The position numbers were made by a program, and so were the translations under genes. The notes below the pieces were generated by a model. The model was not told the DNA's origin. It searched no databases and worked only from the letters and a program-made list of their open reading frames with translations. From contig CAIMRY010000042.1 in NCBI GenBank assembly GCA_903843965.1, positions 1 through 59,227 on the forward strand: a stretch of DNA of 59,227 nucleotides, read 5' to 3'. Below, one piece after another: positions 38,117 through 46,645 of the stretch (the stretch's first letter is position 1; every line of letters starts with the position of its first letter). This DNA comes from an uncultured delta proteobacterium (GTDB taxonomy: Bacteria; Desulfobacterota; Desulfovibrionia; Desulfovibrionales; Desulfovibrionaceae).

Positions 38117-38560
38117 CGGCAGGCATGCCCGCCGCGTGGCATCCTTCGCTGCTGCCCTGCGGCAAGCGCAGAGACGAGCAGGCTTCCACTGATACGTTTC
38201 AAGAACAGACACGGGGCAGAGCTCGTCAACGAAGAGTGCGCACCAATTGATCCGCCACGCCCAGATTCCTGGACGACGGCCCAGGATGGCCCCAGGGCCC
38301 GGCGGAAGAAGATTCCGGAGGGTTTCGAGCCGCTCGCGGCGCTCTGAGCGGCCTATTCCACCACCACCCGAGTCGCGGCGGGGGAGTCGCTCCCTCAGGG
38401 CTGGCCATGCTCTCCACCAGGAGGGATGCCAGACGCGATCCCGCAGCGTGTCCTGCATGGGACGCCTGCCTGCAGCAGTGGACGCCGTCTTGACATTTGC
38501 TTGAGCGGCTGCCATTCTTTTGGAATAACAATACCGCTTTAATACGCTGGAGGGTTGTGC
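38117..38560. other. 444-bp intergenic region
   Basis: High-GC DNA after the DUF1566 gene changes to AT-rich DNA near 38500. The only elements I see are the promoter-like TTGACA at 38490 and the ribosome binding site GGAGGG at 38549. No supported gene is present; open frames here have no family signal. Confidence 0.5.
38490..38518 (+). promoter_or_regulatory. candidate promoter of the orphan membrane protein gene
   Basis: Perfect TTGACA (38490-38495) with CATTCT at 38513-38518 after 17 bp. The -10 is poor; the AT-rich context supports it. Confidence 0.4.
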
Positions 38561-39331
38561 ATGAAACGGAAGATTATGATAGGGCTTCTTGCAGTGCTGG
38601 CAGTCGTCGCCTTTGCTTTGTACATGCAGTACAGAAGTGCTGTACATGATGCGGCTGTGGCTTCTGCAAATGTATACAATGCAATGCACAAATGCTCAGA
38701 GTGGAAGGACAAGGAACTGTATTCTGAAATATCAGCAAGCATCGACGACAAGATCAAAGAAGTTGACAACCTTGAAGCGCCACTTGGAAGTATTTTTGAC
38801 CGCTATCCACTAACAATTACAGAGAACGGATACAATTACATATTGCAATCAAAATACTTTTTGCGCAACATGAAAGCTTATGTTGACGCTTGTGGAACAA
38901 GGAACGAGGCACTGCTGGCAATTTTCACCATGCAAAAGAATCAAGACATTACCGTCGCCTGGGGGGGCATACTCGCCAAAAACGAGACCTCGCGCGCTAA
39001 GGCCGACAGCCTGGTCCAAACGGCCACCAAGGCCTGCACAGACTGCGCAGAAAAGTATGCGAAGTTTGCGAGTTCGAAAGAAAGGTACAGCGAGTGGATG
39101 AAGAAAGCCAGCGACTCTCTCAGCGGACAGGAGATGCCCGCATTCCTGCCAGAAGAGGCCGACAACCTGTTCACTGGCATTGTCCATGGCCAAGCCGCCC
39201 ATTTTTCAGAGGTCTTGGCTCAAGTGCTTTTCGGGGTCAAGGTTGGCGATGTCGATGACGACACGCGGAATCTGAAGCTCAAGGAACTGATGTGGAAGCG
39301 TGTTGTCGTGGAGGGGTCCTTCGTCGAGTAG
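38561..39331 (+). CDS. orphan membrane-anchored protein of unknown function
   Basis: 256 residues from the ATG at 38561 after GGAGGG. One N-terminal hydrophobic helix (about 5-24) acts as anchor or uncleaved signal; the rest is mainly helical and presumably periplasmic, with Cys at about residues 45, 111 and a CTDC pair near 159-162. I recognise no family. Composition is AT-rich in its first half and closer to the host in the second, which suggests acquired DNA. Confidence 0.65.
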   Translation: MKRKIMIGLLAVLAVVAFALYMQYRSAVHDAAVASANVYNAMHKCSEWKDKELYSEISASIDDKIKEVDNLEAPLGSIFDRYPLTITENGYNYILQSKYFLRNMKAYVDACGTRNEALLAIFTMQKNQDITVAWGGILAKNETSRAKADSLVQTATKACTDCAEKYAKFASSKERYSEWMKKASDSLSGQEMPAFLPEEADNLFTGIVHGQAAHFSEVLAQVLFGVKVGDVDDDTRNLKLKELMWKRVVVEGSFVE

Positions 39332-39392
39332 GCGCTTCCCCTGCGCGCATGGCCACAGGCCGTACGCGCGGCTTCCCCCCCGCACTCCCATC

Positions 39393-39444
39393 GCAAATGA
39401 AACGGCCAGGCCGAGCATTGCTCGAACCTGGCCGTTTCATTTGC
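39393..39444. terminator. long bidirectional hairpin
   Basis: An 18-bp perfect stem (GCAAATGAAACGGCCAGG and its complement) encloses an inner CGAGCA/TGCTCG stem. Each side of the GC-rich core is followed by TTTCATTT when read outward. It sits between the converging genes 38561 (+) and hemL (-) and can end both. Confidence 0.8.
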
Positions 39445-39500
39445 AGGAGGGGGTCTGGAGGACACCAGGCCCCCGGCCTGCGGAGCAACGTCTTTTTCGC

Positions 39501-40772
39501 CTACAGCTTCACCTGGCGCACGGCGTCCAGGGTCTTCTGCAGGTCCGCGTCGCTGTGGGCAAAGGACGTGAACGCGCACTCGAAGCCGGACGGCGCGAGG
39601 TTCACGCCAAGCTGCCGCATCTGGCGGTAGAACTCGCCGTAGGTGGCGCTGTTGCTGGTCTTGGCGGTCTCGTAGTCCGTCACCGGGGTGGCCGTGAAAA
39701 AGACGGTGAAGATGCTGGCCAGGTGGTTCAGGGTCACGGCCTGGCCCTTGGCGCGCAGAATCTCGGCCATTTCCAGCGCGAAGGAAAGGGTGCGCGCCTC
39801 CAGGGCGGCGTAGTCGCTGGCCATGAGGCGCTTGAGGGTGGCGATGCCCGCAGCCATGGCCACCGGATTCCCGGACAGCGTGCCCGCCTGGTACACCGGC
39901 CCGCTGGGCGCGATGTGCTCCATGATTTCGCGCTTGCCGCCGTAGCAGCCCACGGGGAAGCCGCCGCCGATGATCTTGCCCAGCGTGGTCAGGTCGGGCG
40001 TCACGCCGTAGCGCGCCTGCGCACCGCCCAGGGCCACGCGGAAGCCGGAGATGACCTCGTCGAAAATGAGCAACGCGCCAAAGCGGGTGCAGATCTCGCG
40101 CAGGCCCGCAAGGAACCCCGGCGCGGGCGTGATCAGGCCGACATTGCCCGCCACGGGCTCCACGATGACGCAGGCGATGTCCGCGCCATGGGCCGCAAAC
40201 TGGGCCTCCACGGCCCCCAGGTCGTTGTACGGGGCCAGCAGGGTCAGGTTGGCGATGGCCTCTGGAACTCCAGGGGTCCCGGGAATGCACAGGGTGGCCA
40301 CGCCGGAGCCCGCGCTGACCAGAAAGCCGTCGCTGTGGCCGTGGTAGCAGCCGTCGAACTTGAGGATCTTGTCGCGCTTGGTGTAGCCGCGCGCCAGGCG
40401 CACGGCGCTCATGGTGGCCTCGGTGCCGCTGGAGACCATGCGCAGCATCTCCAGGGCGGGCATGATGGAGCGGATCAATTCGCCCAGCTCGACCTCGGCC
40501 GGGCAGGGCGCGCCGAAGCTGGCGCCGTTGTCCAGGGCCCGCACAGCGGCCTCGCGCACGCTCGTGTCGGCGTGGCCCAGGAGCATGGGCCCCCAGCTCA
40601 TGACGTAGTCGATGAGCTCCAGCCCGTCCACGGTCCACATGCGGCTGCCCGCTGCCCGCTCGATGAACACGGGCTCGCAGCCCACGCTCTTGCAGGCGCG
40701 CACAGGGCTGTTGACGCCGCCGGGCAGGATGTTTGCGGCGCGCTGGAACAGGGCTTCGGATGTGCTGGGCAT
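39501..40772 (-). CDS. hemL: glutamate-1-semialdehyde 2,1-aminomutase
   Basis: 423 residues from the ATG at 40772 (MPSTSEALF), preferred to the ATG at 40778 because GGAG lies 7 bases upstream. Motifs: [10 protein letters not shown] at the start, SGTEATMSA, and the PLP lysine in [11 protein letters not shown]. It makes 5-aminolevulinate from glutamate semialdehyde, the entry to siroheme, heme and cobalamin. It lies 23 bp after the siroheme decarboxylase gene on the same strand. Confidence 0.95.
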   Translation of the reverse strand: MPSTSEALFQRAANILPGGVNSPVRACKSVGCEPVFIERAAGSRMWTVDGLELIDYVMSWGPMLLGHADTSVREAAVRALDNGASFGAPCPAEVELGELIRSIMPALEMLRMVSSGTEATMSAVRLARGYTKRDKILKFDGCYHGHSDGFLVSAGSGVATLCIPGTPGVPEAIANLTLLAPYNDLGAVEAQFAAHGADIACVIVEPVAGNVGLITPAPGFLAGLREICTRFGALLIFDEVISGFRVALGGAQARYGVTPDLTTLGKIIGGGFPVGCYGGKREIMEHIAPSGPVYQAGTLSGNPVAMAAGIATLKRLMASDYAALEARTLSFALEMAEILRAKGQAVTLNHLASIFTVFFTATPVTDYETAKTSNSATYGEFYRQMRQLGVNLAPSGFECAFTSFAHSDADLQKTLDAVRQVKL

Positions 40773-40795
40773 ATGCATTCTCCGTCGTTTGGCGG

Positions 40796-41296
40796 TTAGA
40801 AGTAGCGCATGGAGATCTTCTTGAGCTCCCGCACGCTTTGCAGAATCTGGTGGTCCGTGACCCCTGTGGACTCGGAGATGGCGCGGACCACCTCCAGGCA
40901 GTCGCCGGGGTTCTTGCCGTGGATCATGGTGTAGAGGTTGTACCGCCACTGCGGGTAGGTGCGGCGGATGTAGCAGTGGCTGATCTCCGGCCGCTCGGCC
41001 ATGATCTTGCCCACGCGCTTGGCCTCGGCTTCGTCGTCCACGCGCCAGGCGACCATGGCGTTGTGCCCGTACCCGGCCTTCTGGTGGCGCAGGGTGGCCC
41101 CGAAGCGGCGGATGACGCCCTCGTCCTTCAGCCGGGAGAGCAGCGCCAGCACCTCGTCCTCGCCGCAGCCGACCTGCGCGGCGATGGAGGCAAAAGGCGC
41201 GGGCCCGTCGGGCAGGTCGGCCCCGGCCAGGGCCAGGATGCGCTGTTCAGTGTCCGTGAAGCTTGGCGCGGCTTTCTTGCTGGCGGTGTGGCTCAT
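40796..41296 (-). CDS. siroheme decarboxylase subunit (AhbA/AhbB family, Lrp-like)
   Basis: 166 residues. An AsnC/Lrp-like winged helix (about 12-65) is followed by a ferredoxin-like domain with the family motif [14 protein letters not shown]. AhbA and AhbB together convert siroheme to didecarboxysiroheme in the alternative heme pathway of sulfate reducers and archaea. Only one of the pair is in this window and I cannot say which, so no symbol is given. The pairing with hemL supports the function. Confidence 0.85.
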   Translation of the reverse strand: MSHTASKKAAPSFTDTEQRILALAGADLPDGPAPFASIAAQVGCGEDEVLALLSRLKDEGVIRRFGATLRHQKAGYGHNAMVAWRVDDEAEAKRVGKIMAERPEISHCYIRRTYPQWRYNLYTMIHGKNPGDCLEVVRAISESTGVTDHQILQSVRELKKISMRYF

Positions 41297-41351
41297 ATGC
41301 TGTTGCGCTCGCAGGTTCGAATCGTTTCAGGACAGGCATTCTGCAAATGTG

Positions 41352-41472
41352 GCCAGCTTGGGCCAGGCATGAAGCCGAAAACGGCTCGTCCTGAACCAGG
41401 CGTCAGGCCAAAAACGGCCAGCTCACAGCCAGGCATCAGCCAAATGTCAGCCAAGCGTCAGGCAAAGACGGG
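41352..41472. repeat. 11-bp periodic repeat array upstream of gpsA
   Basis: About ten imperfect 11-bp units such as CCAGGCGTCAG and GCCAAAAACGG follow in register. A higher-order 33-bp period is seen: CCAGGC begins at 41363, 41396 and 41429, and CCAAGC at 41451. The array lies in the 349-bp divergent spacer between the ahb gene and gpsA, which holds no gene. Confidence 0.8.
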
Positions 41473-41645
41473 TTCTTGTACCCGCAAGCGCGCGCGCTTG
41501 CAACTCGCCGTGCGCGCCTGGCCGGGACTGGGCCGGGTACGTATTTCCAGGGGCTTGCGCCCCAGGGCCCGGAGGGGGTATACACACGCATCCGTCCGCG
41601 CGCTTGGCGCAACCAGGACGGCAAACCAGCCGAGGAGCAACCCGA

Positions 41646-42638
41646 ATGAAGATCGCCGTCGTCGGCGCCGGAGCCTGGGGCACCACCCTGGCCGACCTGC
41701 TGGCCCGCAAGGGCGTGGCCACCACGCTTTGGGTGCGCGAGCCCGAGCTGCTTGCCGAGATGAAGGACAAGGGCCGCAACACCTGGTTTCTGCCCGACCA
41801 CGCCCTGTCCCCGGACTTGGCCCTGCACGCCAATCCGGCCCGGGCCTTTGCCGGGGCCAAGGTGTTTTTGCTGGTGGTTCCCAGCCAGTTTCTGCGCTCC
41901 ACCCTGGAGAGCTTCCGCGACATCCTGCCCAAAAAGCCCATCGTGGTCTGCGCCAGCAAGGGCATCGAGAACGTCACCCTGGCCCCCATGTCCCAGGTGG
42001 TGGCCGAGGCGCTGGAGCCGCTATCGCCCCGCTTCGCCGTGCTCTCCGGCCCCAGCTTCGCGCACGAGGTGGCGCTCGGCATGCCCACCACCGTGAGCCT
42101 GGGCTGCGCCGACAAGAAGCTCGGCAAGGAGCTGCAGGCGCTGTTCTCCACCGACTCCTTCCGGGTCTACACCAACGAGGACTACCTGGGCGTGGAGCTG
42201 GGCGGGGCGCTGAAGAACGTCATGGCCATCGCCGCCGGCATCTGCGACGGCCTGGGCTTCGGCCACGATGCGCGCGCCGCGCTCATCACTCGCGGCCTGG
42301 CCGAGATGAGCCGCCTGGGCAAGGTCATGGGCGCCAAGCCCAAGACCTTCATGGGCCTGTCCGGCATGGGCGACCTGGTGCTGACCTGCACCGGCGACCT
42401 CTCGCGCAACCGCCAGGTGGGCATGAAGCTGGGCCAGGGCCGCAAGCTGGCGGACATCCTGGCCGAGACCAAGACCGTGGCCGAGGGCGTGCGCACCACG
42501 GAATCCGTCCACTTTTTGGCGCGCAAGCTGGGCGTGGAGCTGCCCTTGACCGAGCAGGTCTACCGCATCCTGTACGAGGACAAGGACCCGTCCCAGGCCG
42601 TGCGCGACCTGATGAGCCGCGAACTCAAGGGCGAATAG
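41646..42638 (+). CDS. gpsA: glycerol-3-phosphate dehydrogenase (NAD(P)+)
   Basis: 330 residues from the ATG at 41646 after GAGGAG. The N-terminal nucleotide site is VVGAGAWGTTLA; GPSFAHEVA, the catalytic Lys region (ELGGALKNVMAIAAG) and GLSGMGDLVLTC are typical. It reduces dihydroxyacetone phosphate for phospholipid synthesis. Confidence 0.96.
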   Translation: MKIAVVGAGAWGTTLADLLARKGVATTLWVREPELLAEMKDKGRNTWFLPDHALSPDLALHANPARAFAGAKVFLLVVPSQFLRSTLESFRDILPKKPIVVCASKGIENVTLAPMSQVVAEALEPLSPRFAVLSGPSFAHEVALGMPTTVSLGCADKKLGKELQALFSTDSFRVYTNEDYLGVELGGALKNVMAIAAGICDGLGFGHDARAALITRGLAEMSRLGKVMGAKPKTFMGLSGMGDLVLTCTGDLSRNRQVGMKLGQGRKLADILAETKTVAEGVRTTESVHFLARKLGVELPLTEQVYRILYEDKDPSQAVRDLMSRELKGE

Positions 42639-42906
42639 CCGCACTTTCGGTCCGGGCCAGGACCGGGCCGCCCGCGCCTCAACGCGGCCTGCGGCCCGGC
42701 CTCCCCCTCCCGCCTTCTCCGCACCCTTCTGCCTCTTCCATTATGGCCGGGTCATTGGGCCTGAGTCGTTTTGCCGGGCCGTCATTCCGGGCCGTCGCAC
42801 CCGGAGCATCACGCCCGGAGATGCCTGGTCCTGCCATTTTGACTGCGGCCCGCTTTGTGCATGTGTTTTCCTGGTCCCCTAGGCCCACATCAAGAAGGAA
42901 AACCAC

Positions 42907-44004
42907 ATGGACAACTTCGCGGCGCGCAAAGACGACAACATGCAGAACCTGCTGCTCGACGCCCTGATGAACAAGGGCCGGGTCGAGTCCTATCCCGCGC
43001 TGGTCGCCATCACCGCGCTGGAGAAGTGCAACTACCGCTGCGTCATGTGCACGCACCAGAACCACGCCTCCAAGGACCAGATCAGCGCTGCGGCCCTGGC
43101 GCAGATCGAACCCGTGCTGCCGTATGTGCAGGAGGTCTGCATCACCGGCGGCGAGCCCTTCCTCTACGACCACATCGAGGACTTCTTCCGCATCTGCCAC
43201 GCCGGGCAGTGCGCGCCCATGGTCCAGACCAACGGCTCCCTGCTCCGGGAGCGGCAGAGCCGCATGCTGCTCAAAAGCGGCGTGGCCGTGCTCAAGGTCA
43301 GCGTGGACGGGGCCACGCCGGAGACGTACAACCGCATCCGCCGGGGCGGAGACTTCATGAACATCTTCAGGAACCTCATGCGGCTCAAGGAGCTGAAGAC
43401 CGCCCGGGGCCGCCGCCTGCCCCTGGTGGAGTTCAACTTCGTGGCCATGCGCTCGAACATCGAGGAGCTGGTCAAGCTGACCCTTCTGGCCAGCAAGGTC
43501 GGCGTCGTGGCCATCAACGTCTTTCTGCTCCTGGCCGAAAACGAGGACATGGCCCGCGAGTCGCTCTATTTCTTCCCGGACCTGGCCGACAGGGAATTCA
43601 TGCGCGCCGTGAACGCGGGCGTGCAGTTCGGCGTGGAGGTGCGCACGCCGCCCCTGTTCTCCGAAAAGCCCCAGTTCGGGCAGCAGGTGGCCACCAGCCG
43701 CCGCTGCGTGGAGCCCTGGCGCGCCCTGACCGTGAACGTCAACGGTTCGGCGGCCATCTGCTGCGGCGGCGCGGGCCAGGCCGGAAACCTGAACACCGAG
43801 AGCTTCGACGAGGTCTGGAACCATCCGCGCCGGGTTTTGGTGCGCGAGACCGTGAACACCGCCGACGAGCTGCCCTGCTGCCGCAACTGCCGCCAGGGCC
43901 GCCCGGTGACGGACGGAATCTCCTCCCACATCCCCAATCCCGAGCTGGCGCAACAGACCCTGGCCTACTTCGGCAAAAGCGCAGAGGTCCAGCCCGGCCT
44001 GTAA
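42907..44004 (+). CDS. radical SAM/SPASM domain protein
   Basis: 365 residues. The radical SAM motif is CNYRCVMC (about residues 39-46) and GGEP lies near residue 80. A SPASM-type Cys group near the C-terminus (CVEPW, ICCGG, CCRNCRQG) should hold one or two additional clusters. Such proteins modify peptides or other substrates, but no substrate peptide gene is seen next to it, and the substrate is unknown. Confidence 0.88.
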   Translation: MDNFAARKDDNMQNLLLDALMNKGRVESYPALVAITALEKCNYRCVMCTHQNHASKDQISAAALAQIEPVLPYVQEVCITGGEPFLYDHIEDFFRICHAGQCAPMVQTNGSLLRERQSRMLLKSGVAVLKVSVDGATPETYNRIRRGGDFMNIFRNLMRLKELKTARGRRLPLVEFNFVAMRSNIEELVKLTLLASKVGVVAINVFLLLAENEDMARESLYFFPDLADREFMRAVNAGVQFGVEVRTPPLFSEKPQFGQQVATSRRCVEPWRALTVNVNGSAAICCGGAGQAGNLNTESFDEVWNHPRRVLVRETVNTADELPCCRNCRQGRPVTDGISSHIPNPELAQQTLAYFGKSAEVQPGL

Positions 44005-44054
44005 CCGGCTAGGGTCGACGCTCCGGGCCTGCGCGGCCATCTGTCGCCCTGCCC

Positions 44055-44117
44055 CGCCCTCCTCCGCGCCGCCCTGCTTCACGCCGCCCTCCTTAGCGCC
44101 GCACTCCTCCGCGCCGC
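44055..44117. repeat. 15-bp tandem repeat in an intergenic region
   Basis: Four units of CGCCCTCCTCCGCGC type begin at 44055, 44070, 44085 and 44100. They lie between the SPASM gene and the diguanylate cyclase in a gap with no gene. Confidence 0.75.
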
Positions 44118-44242
44118 TGGTCGGCCCACACGGCCACGCATGCCGTGACAAATCATCCAAGTCTGGGTATATGCTCAACATGGGCAGCCGCAGGCTTTGG
44201 CTGCCGCGCTTCATCACCTTGCAATATTTGTAGAGCAGGTGC

Positions 44243-45430
44243 ATGTTCAGGCTGAAAATCGACCGGCAATCCCGGATCATCATCATCGCCTACCTCATCT
44301 TTTGCGCCGGGCTCATCGTCACCAGCCTGGTCGTGCTGCGCAAGGCCAGGCTTATTCTCGCCTCGGCGCAAAGCATCTACGTCCACCCCTTCACGGTGAG
44401 CAACAACGCCCTGGACGCCAAGCTCACGCTCATGGCCATCCGGCGCGACATTCTGTTCGCCGTGCTCTCCCACGACGTGCAGGAGAGCCGCCAGGTGCAG
44501 GAGCGCGTGGCCGAACAGGACGCCAAATTCACAGAAGCCATGGGCCGGGTGCGCCAGTTCTACCTGGGCGACAGGGCCGAGGTGGACCGGGCCAAGGCGC
44601 TTTTCACCGCCTGGAAGCCGGTGCGCGACAAGATCCTGGCCACCTCCCGGCGCGGGGAGTTCAGCCGGGCCCAGGCCCTGGTGCTCTCCTCCGGCACCCC
44701 GCTCTACAACGAGATCGACGCCGACCTGGACCTGATCGTGCGCTTCGCCCGCAACAAGGCCGTGGAGCTCATCACCCAGGCCCGAGCCCAGCGCGACGAG
44801 GCCGAGCGCATCATCTACCTGGTCCTTTTCGGCGGGTTCGCCGCAAGCTTTTCGTGCAGCGCCGTCCTCATCCGCCACGTGCGCGGCATCGTGCGCAGCA
44901 ACGAGCTCATCATGGAGCGCATGGCCCACCACGACCCCCTCACCGGCCTGCCCAACCGCCAGCTCTTCAACGACCGCTTCGGCCAAGCCCTGCGCCAGGC
45001 CGAGCGCGACAAGACCACCCTGGCCCTGATGTACGTCGACCTGGACCGCTTCAAGCCCGTGAACGACACCTACGGCCACGAGGCCGGGGACCAGCTCCTG
45101 ATCCACGTGTCCACAGGCCTGCTCGCGGCCGTGCGCCGCAGCGACACCGTGGCCCGCATGGGCGGCGACGAGTTCGTCATCCTGCTCCTGGCCCCGAACG
45201 ACAAGGCCGCCCTGGGCGAACTGGCCGGGAAGATCCTGCGCGTGGCCGCAAGCCCGTTCGTCTTCCAGGGCCGCACCCTGCAGGTGGGCGCCAGCGTGGG
45301 CATCGCCCTGTTCCCGGCGGACAGCCTGGACGCCGAGACCCTGCTGGGCTATGCGGACAAGGCCATGTACCAGGCCAAGATGGCCGGGGGCGGCCGGTTC
45401 CGGTTCCATGCCGGGAAAAATCCGGCCTGA
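44243..45430 (+). CDS. membrane-bound diguanylate cyclase (GGDEF)
   Basis: 395 residues. Two membrane helices (about 11-32 and 194-212) enclose a helical periplasmic sensor. The GGDEF domain has an intact active site at residue 307 (GGDEF) and a product-inhibition site R298-x-x-D301 five residues before it, so it should make c-di-GMP with feedback control. With the HD-GYP and PilZ genes at 6.5-8.4 kb it adds to a c-di-GMP network. Confidence 0.93.
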   Translation: MFRLKIDRQSRIIIIAYLIFCAGLIVTSLVVLRKARLILASAQSIYVHPFTVSNNALDAKLTLMAIRRDILFAVLSHDVQESRQVQERVAEQDAKFTEAMGRVRQFYLGDRAEVDRAKALFTAWKPVRDKILATSRRGEFSRAQALVLSSGTPLYNEIDADLDLIVRFARNKAVELITQARAQRDEAERIIYLVLFGGFAASFSCSAVLIRHVRGIVRSNELIMERMAHHDPLTGLPNRQLFNDRFGQALRQAERDKTTLALMYVDLDRFKPVNDTYGHEAGDQLLIHVSTGLLAAVRRSDTVARMGGDEFVILLLAPNDKAALGELAGKILRVAASPFVFQGRTLQVGASVGIALFPADSLDAETLLGYADKAMYQAKMAGGGRFRFHAGKNPA

Positions 45431-45607
45431 CGCCCAGCCCCGGCCCGCCTTCTTCATCCGGGCTGCGCAGGCGCGCCCGGCGCACCGGGCCAGTCCCGGC
45501 GCAGCCACGGCATCTCCGCCCGCCCATCGCCCGCCCGCCGCCCGTTTGAGCCCGTCCGGCGCTGTTGTTCTCCGCTGCCAAACTGTGCTACCATTGCGTC
45601 AGCGTCG

Positions 45608-45623
45608 CCAGACCCTGGTCTGG
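45608..45623. promoter_or_regulatory. perfect dyad upstream of the PhnD-like gene
   Basis: CCAGAC-N4-GTCTGG lies 50 bp before the first gene of the five-gene operon. TTGACC occurs 12 bp later. It could be an operator, but no DNA-binding protein is encoded in the operon itself. Confidence 0.35.
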
Positions 45624-45672
45624 CTGTAAACGGTTGTTGACCTGTTCTGTGGCGTTCCGCCGTGGAGGGATC

Positions 45673-46632
45673 ATGGCTCTGGCGGCCAAGGGAACATCCG
45701 CCCGCCCGGTCGGGCTGGGACTGCTATGCCGTTGCGCGGCCATGTGCGTTGTGCTGCTCGTGTGCGCGTCCTGCTCCGAGCAGGAGCCCGCCGTGCGCGT
45801 GGACCTGTCCAAGCGCCAAGAGACCGCAGCGCCCGCCCCGGCCGTCGGCATCACCTACGCCTACCTGCCGCAATACTCGCACACCACCTCCTACCAGCGC
45901 CACCACCTGCTGGTGGAGTACCTGGCCAAGGCCACGGGCCTGCCCATCCGCCAGGTCTTCCCGAACACCTTTGACGAGCACATGAAGATGGTGGCCCAGG
46001 GGCAGATCGACATCTCCTTCACCAACCCCTTCGTCTACATCCGGCTGGCCAAGCAGGGCGCACGCTGCTTCGCGCGCACCATCAAGTCCTCGGGCCGGGG
46101 CGAGTTCCACAGCGAAATCATCTGCCGCAGCGACAACCGCGCCCTCAAGACCCTGGCCGACTGCCGGGGCAGGCGCTGGATCGCCGTGGACCCGCTCTCG
46201 GCGGGCGGCTATCTGTTCGCCCTGGCGCACTTCCACGACCTCGGCATCGAGCGACGGGACTTCGCGGAGATCGCCTTTGCGCCCGGTCCGGGCGGCAAGC
46301 AGGAAAACGTGGTGCTGGCCGTGCTGGCTGGCAAGTACGACTTCGGCACCATCCGCGAGGGCACCCTCGACCTGCTGAAAGACCGCATCGACCTGGACCA
46401 GATCCGCATCCTGGCGCGCACCAAGGCCTACCCGGAGTGGCTCTTTGCCGCGCGCAAGGGCCTGGACGAGCGCATCGTGACCAAGATCGCCCAGGCCATG
46501 TTCGCCCTGGACGCGGCCAACCCGGAACACGCGGCCATCCTGGAAGCGGCGGGGCTAAAGAGCATCATCCCGGCCCAGGACCAGGACTTCGACCCGGTGC
46601 GCCAGCTGGTGCACAAGCTTGAGCTGGACTAG
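45673..46632 (+). CDS. PhnD-like phosphate/phosphonate-type periplasmic binding lipoprotein
   Basis: 319 residues from the ATG at 45673 after GGAGGG. The hydrophobic leader ends at CASC, an imperfect lipobox. The mature part matches the PhnD group: GITYAYLPQYS, LVEYLAKATGLPIRQVFP, GQIDISFTNPFVYI and DFGTIREGTLDLL. No permease or ATPase gene is nearby, so it probably serves as the sensing subunit for the kinase that begins 13 bp later rather than as a transport protein. Confidence 0.85.
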   Translation: MALAAKGTSARPVGLGLLCRCAAMCVVLLVCASCSEQEPAVRVDLSKRQETAAPAPAVGITYAYLPQYSHTTSYQRHHLLVEYLAKATGLPIRQVFPNTFDEHMKMVAQGQIDISFTNPFVYIRLAKQGARCFARTIKSSGRGEFHSEIICRSDNRALKTLADCRGRRWIAVDPLSAGGYLFALAHFHDLGIERRDFAEIAFAPGPGGKQENVVLAVLAGKYDFGTIREGTLDLLKDRIDLDQIRILARTKAYPEWLFAARKGLDERIVTKIAQAMFALDAANPEHAAILEAAGLKSIIPAQDQDFDPVRQLVHKLELD

Positions 46633-46645
46633 CCCGGCGGCCTGT

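Noticed and set aside
41352-41472. CRISPR array upstream of gpsA
   Set aside because: The units are 11 bp, degenerate and continuous, with no constant repeats separated by unique spacers and no cas genes in the window.
45673-46632. Reading the PhnD-like protein as part of a phosphonate ABC transporter
   Set aside because: No permease or ATPase gene lies nearby and the next gene is a sensor kinase 13 bp away, so a sensing role fits better.
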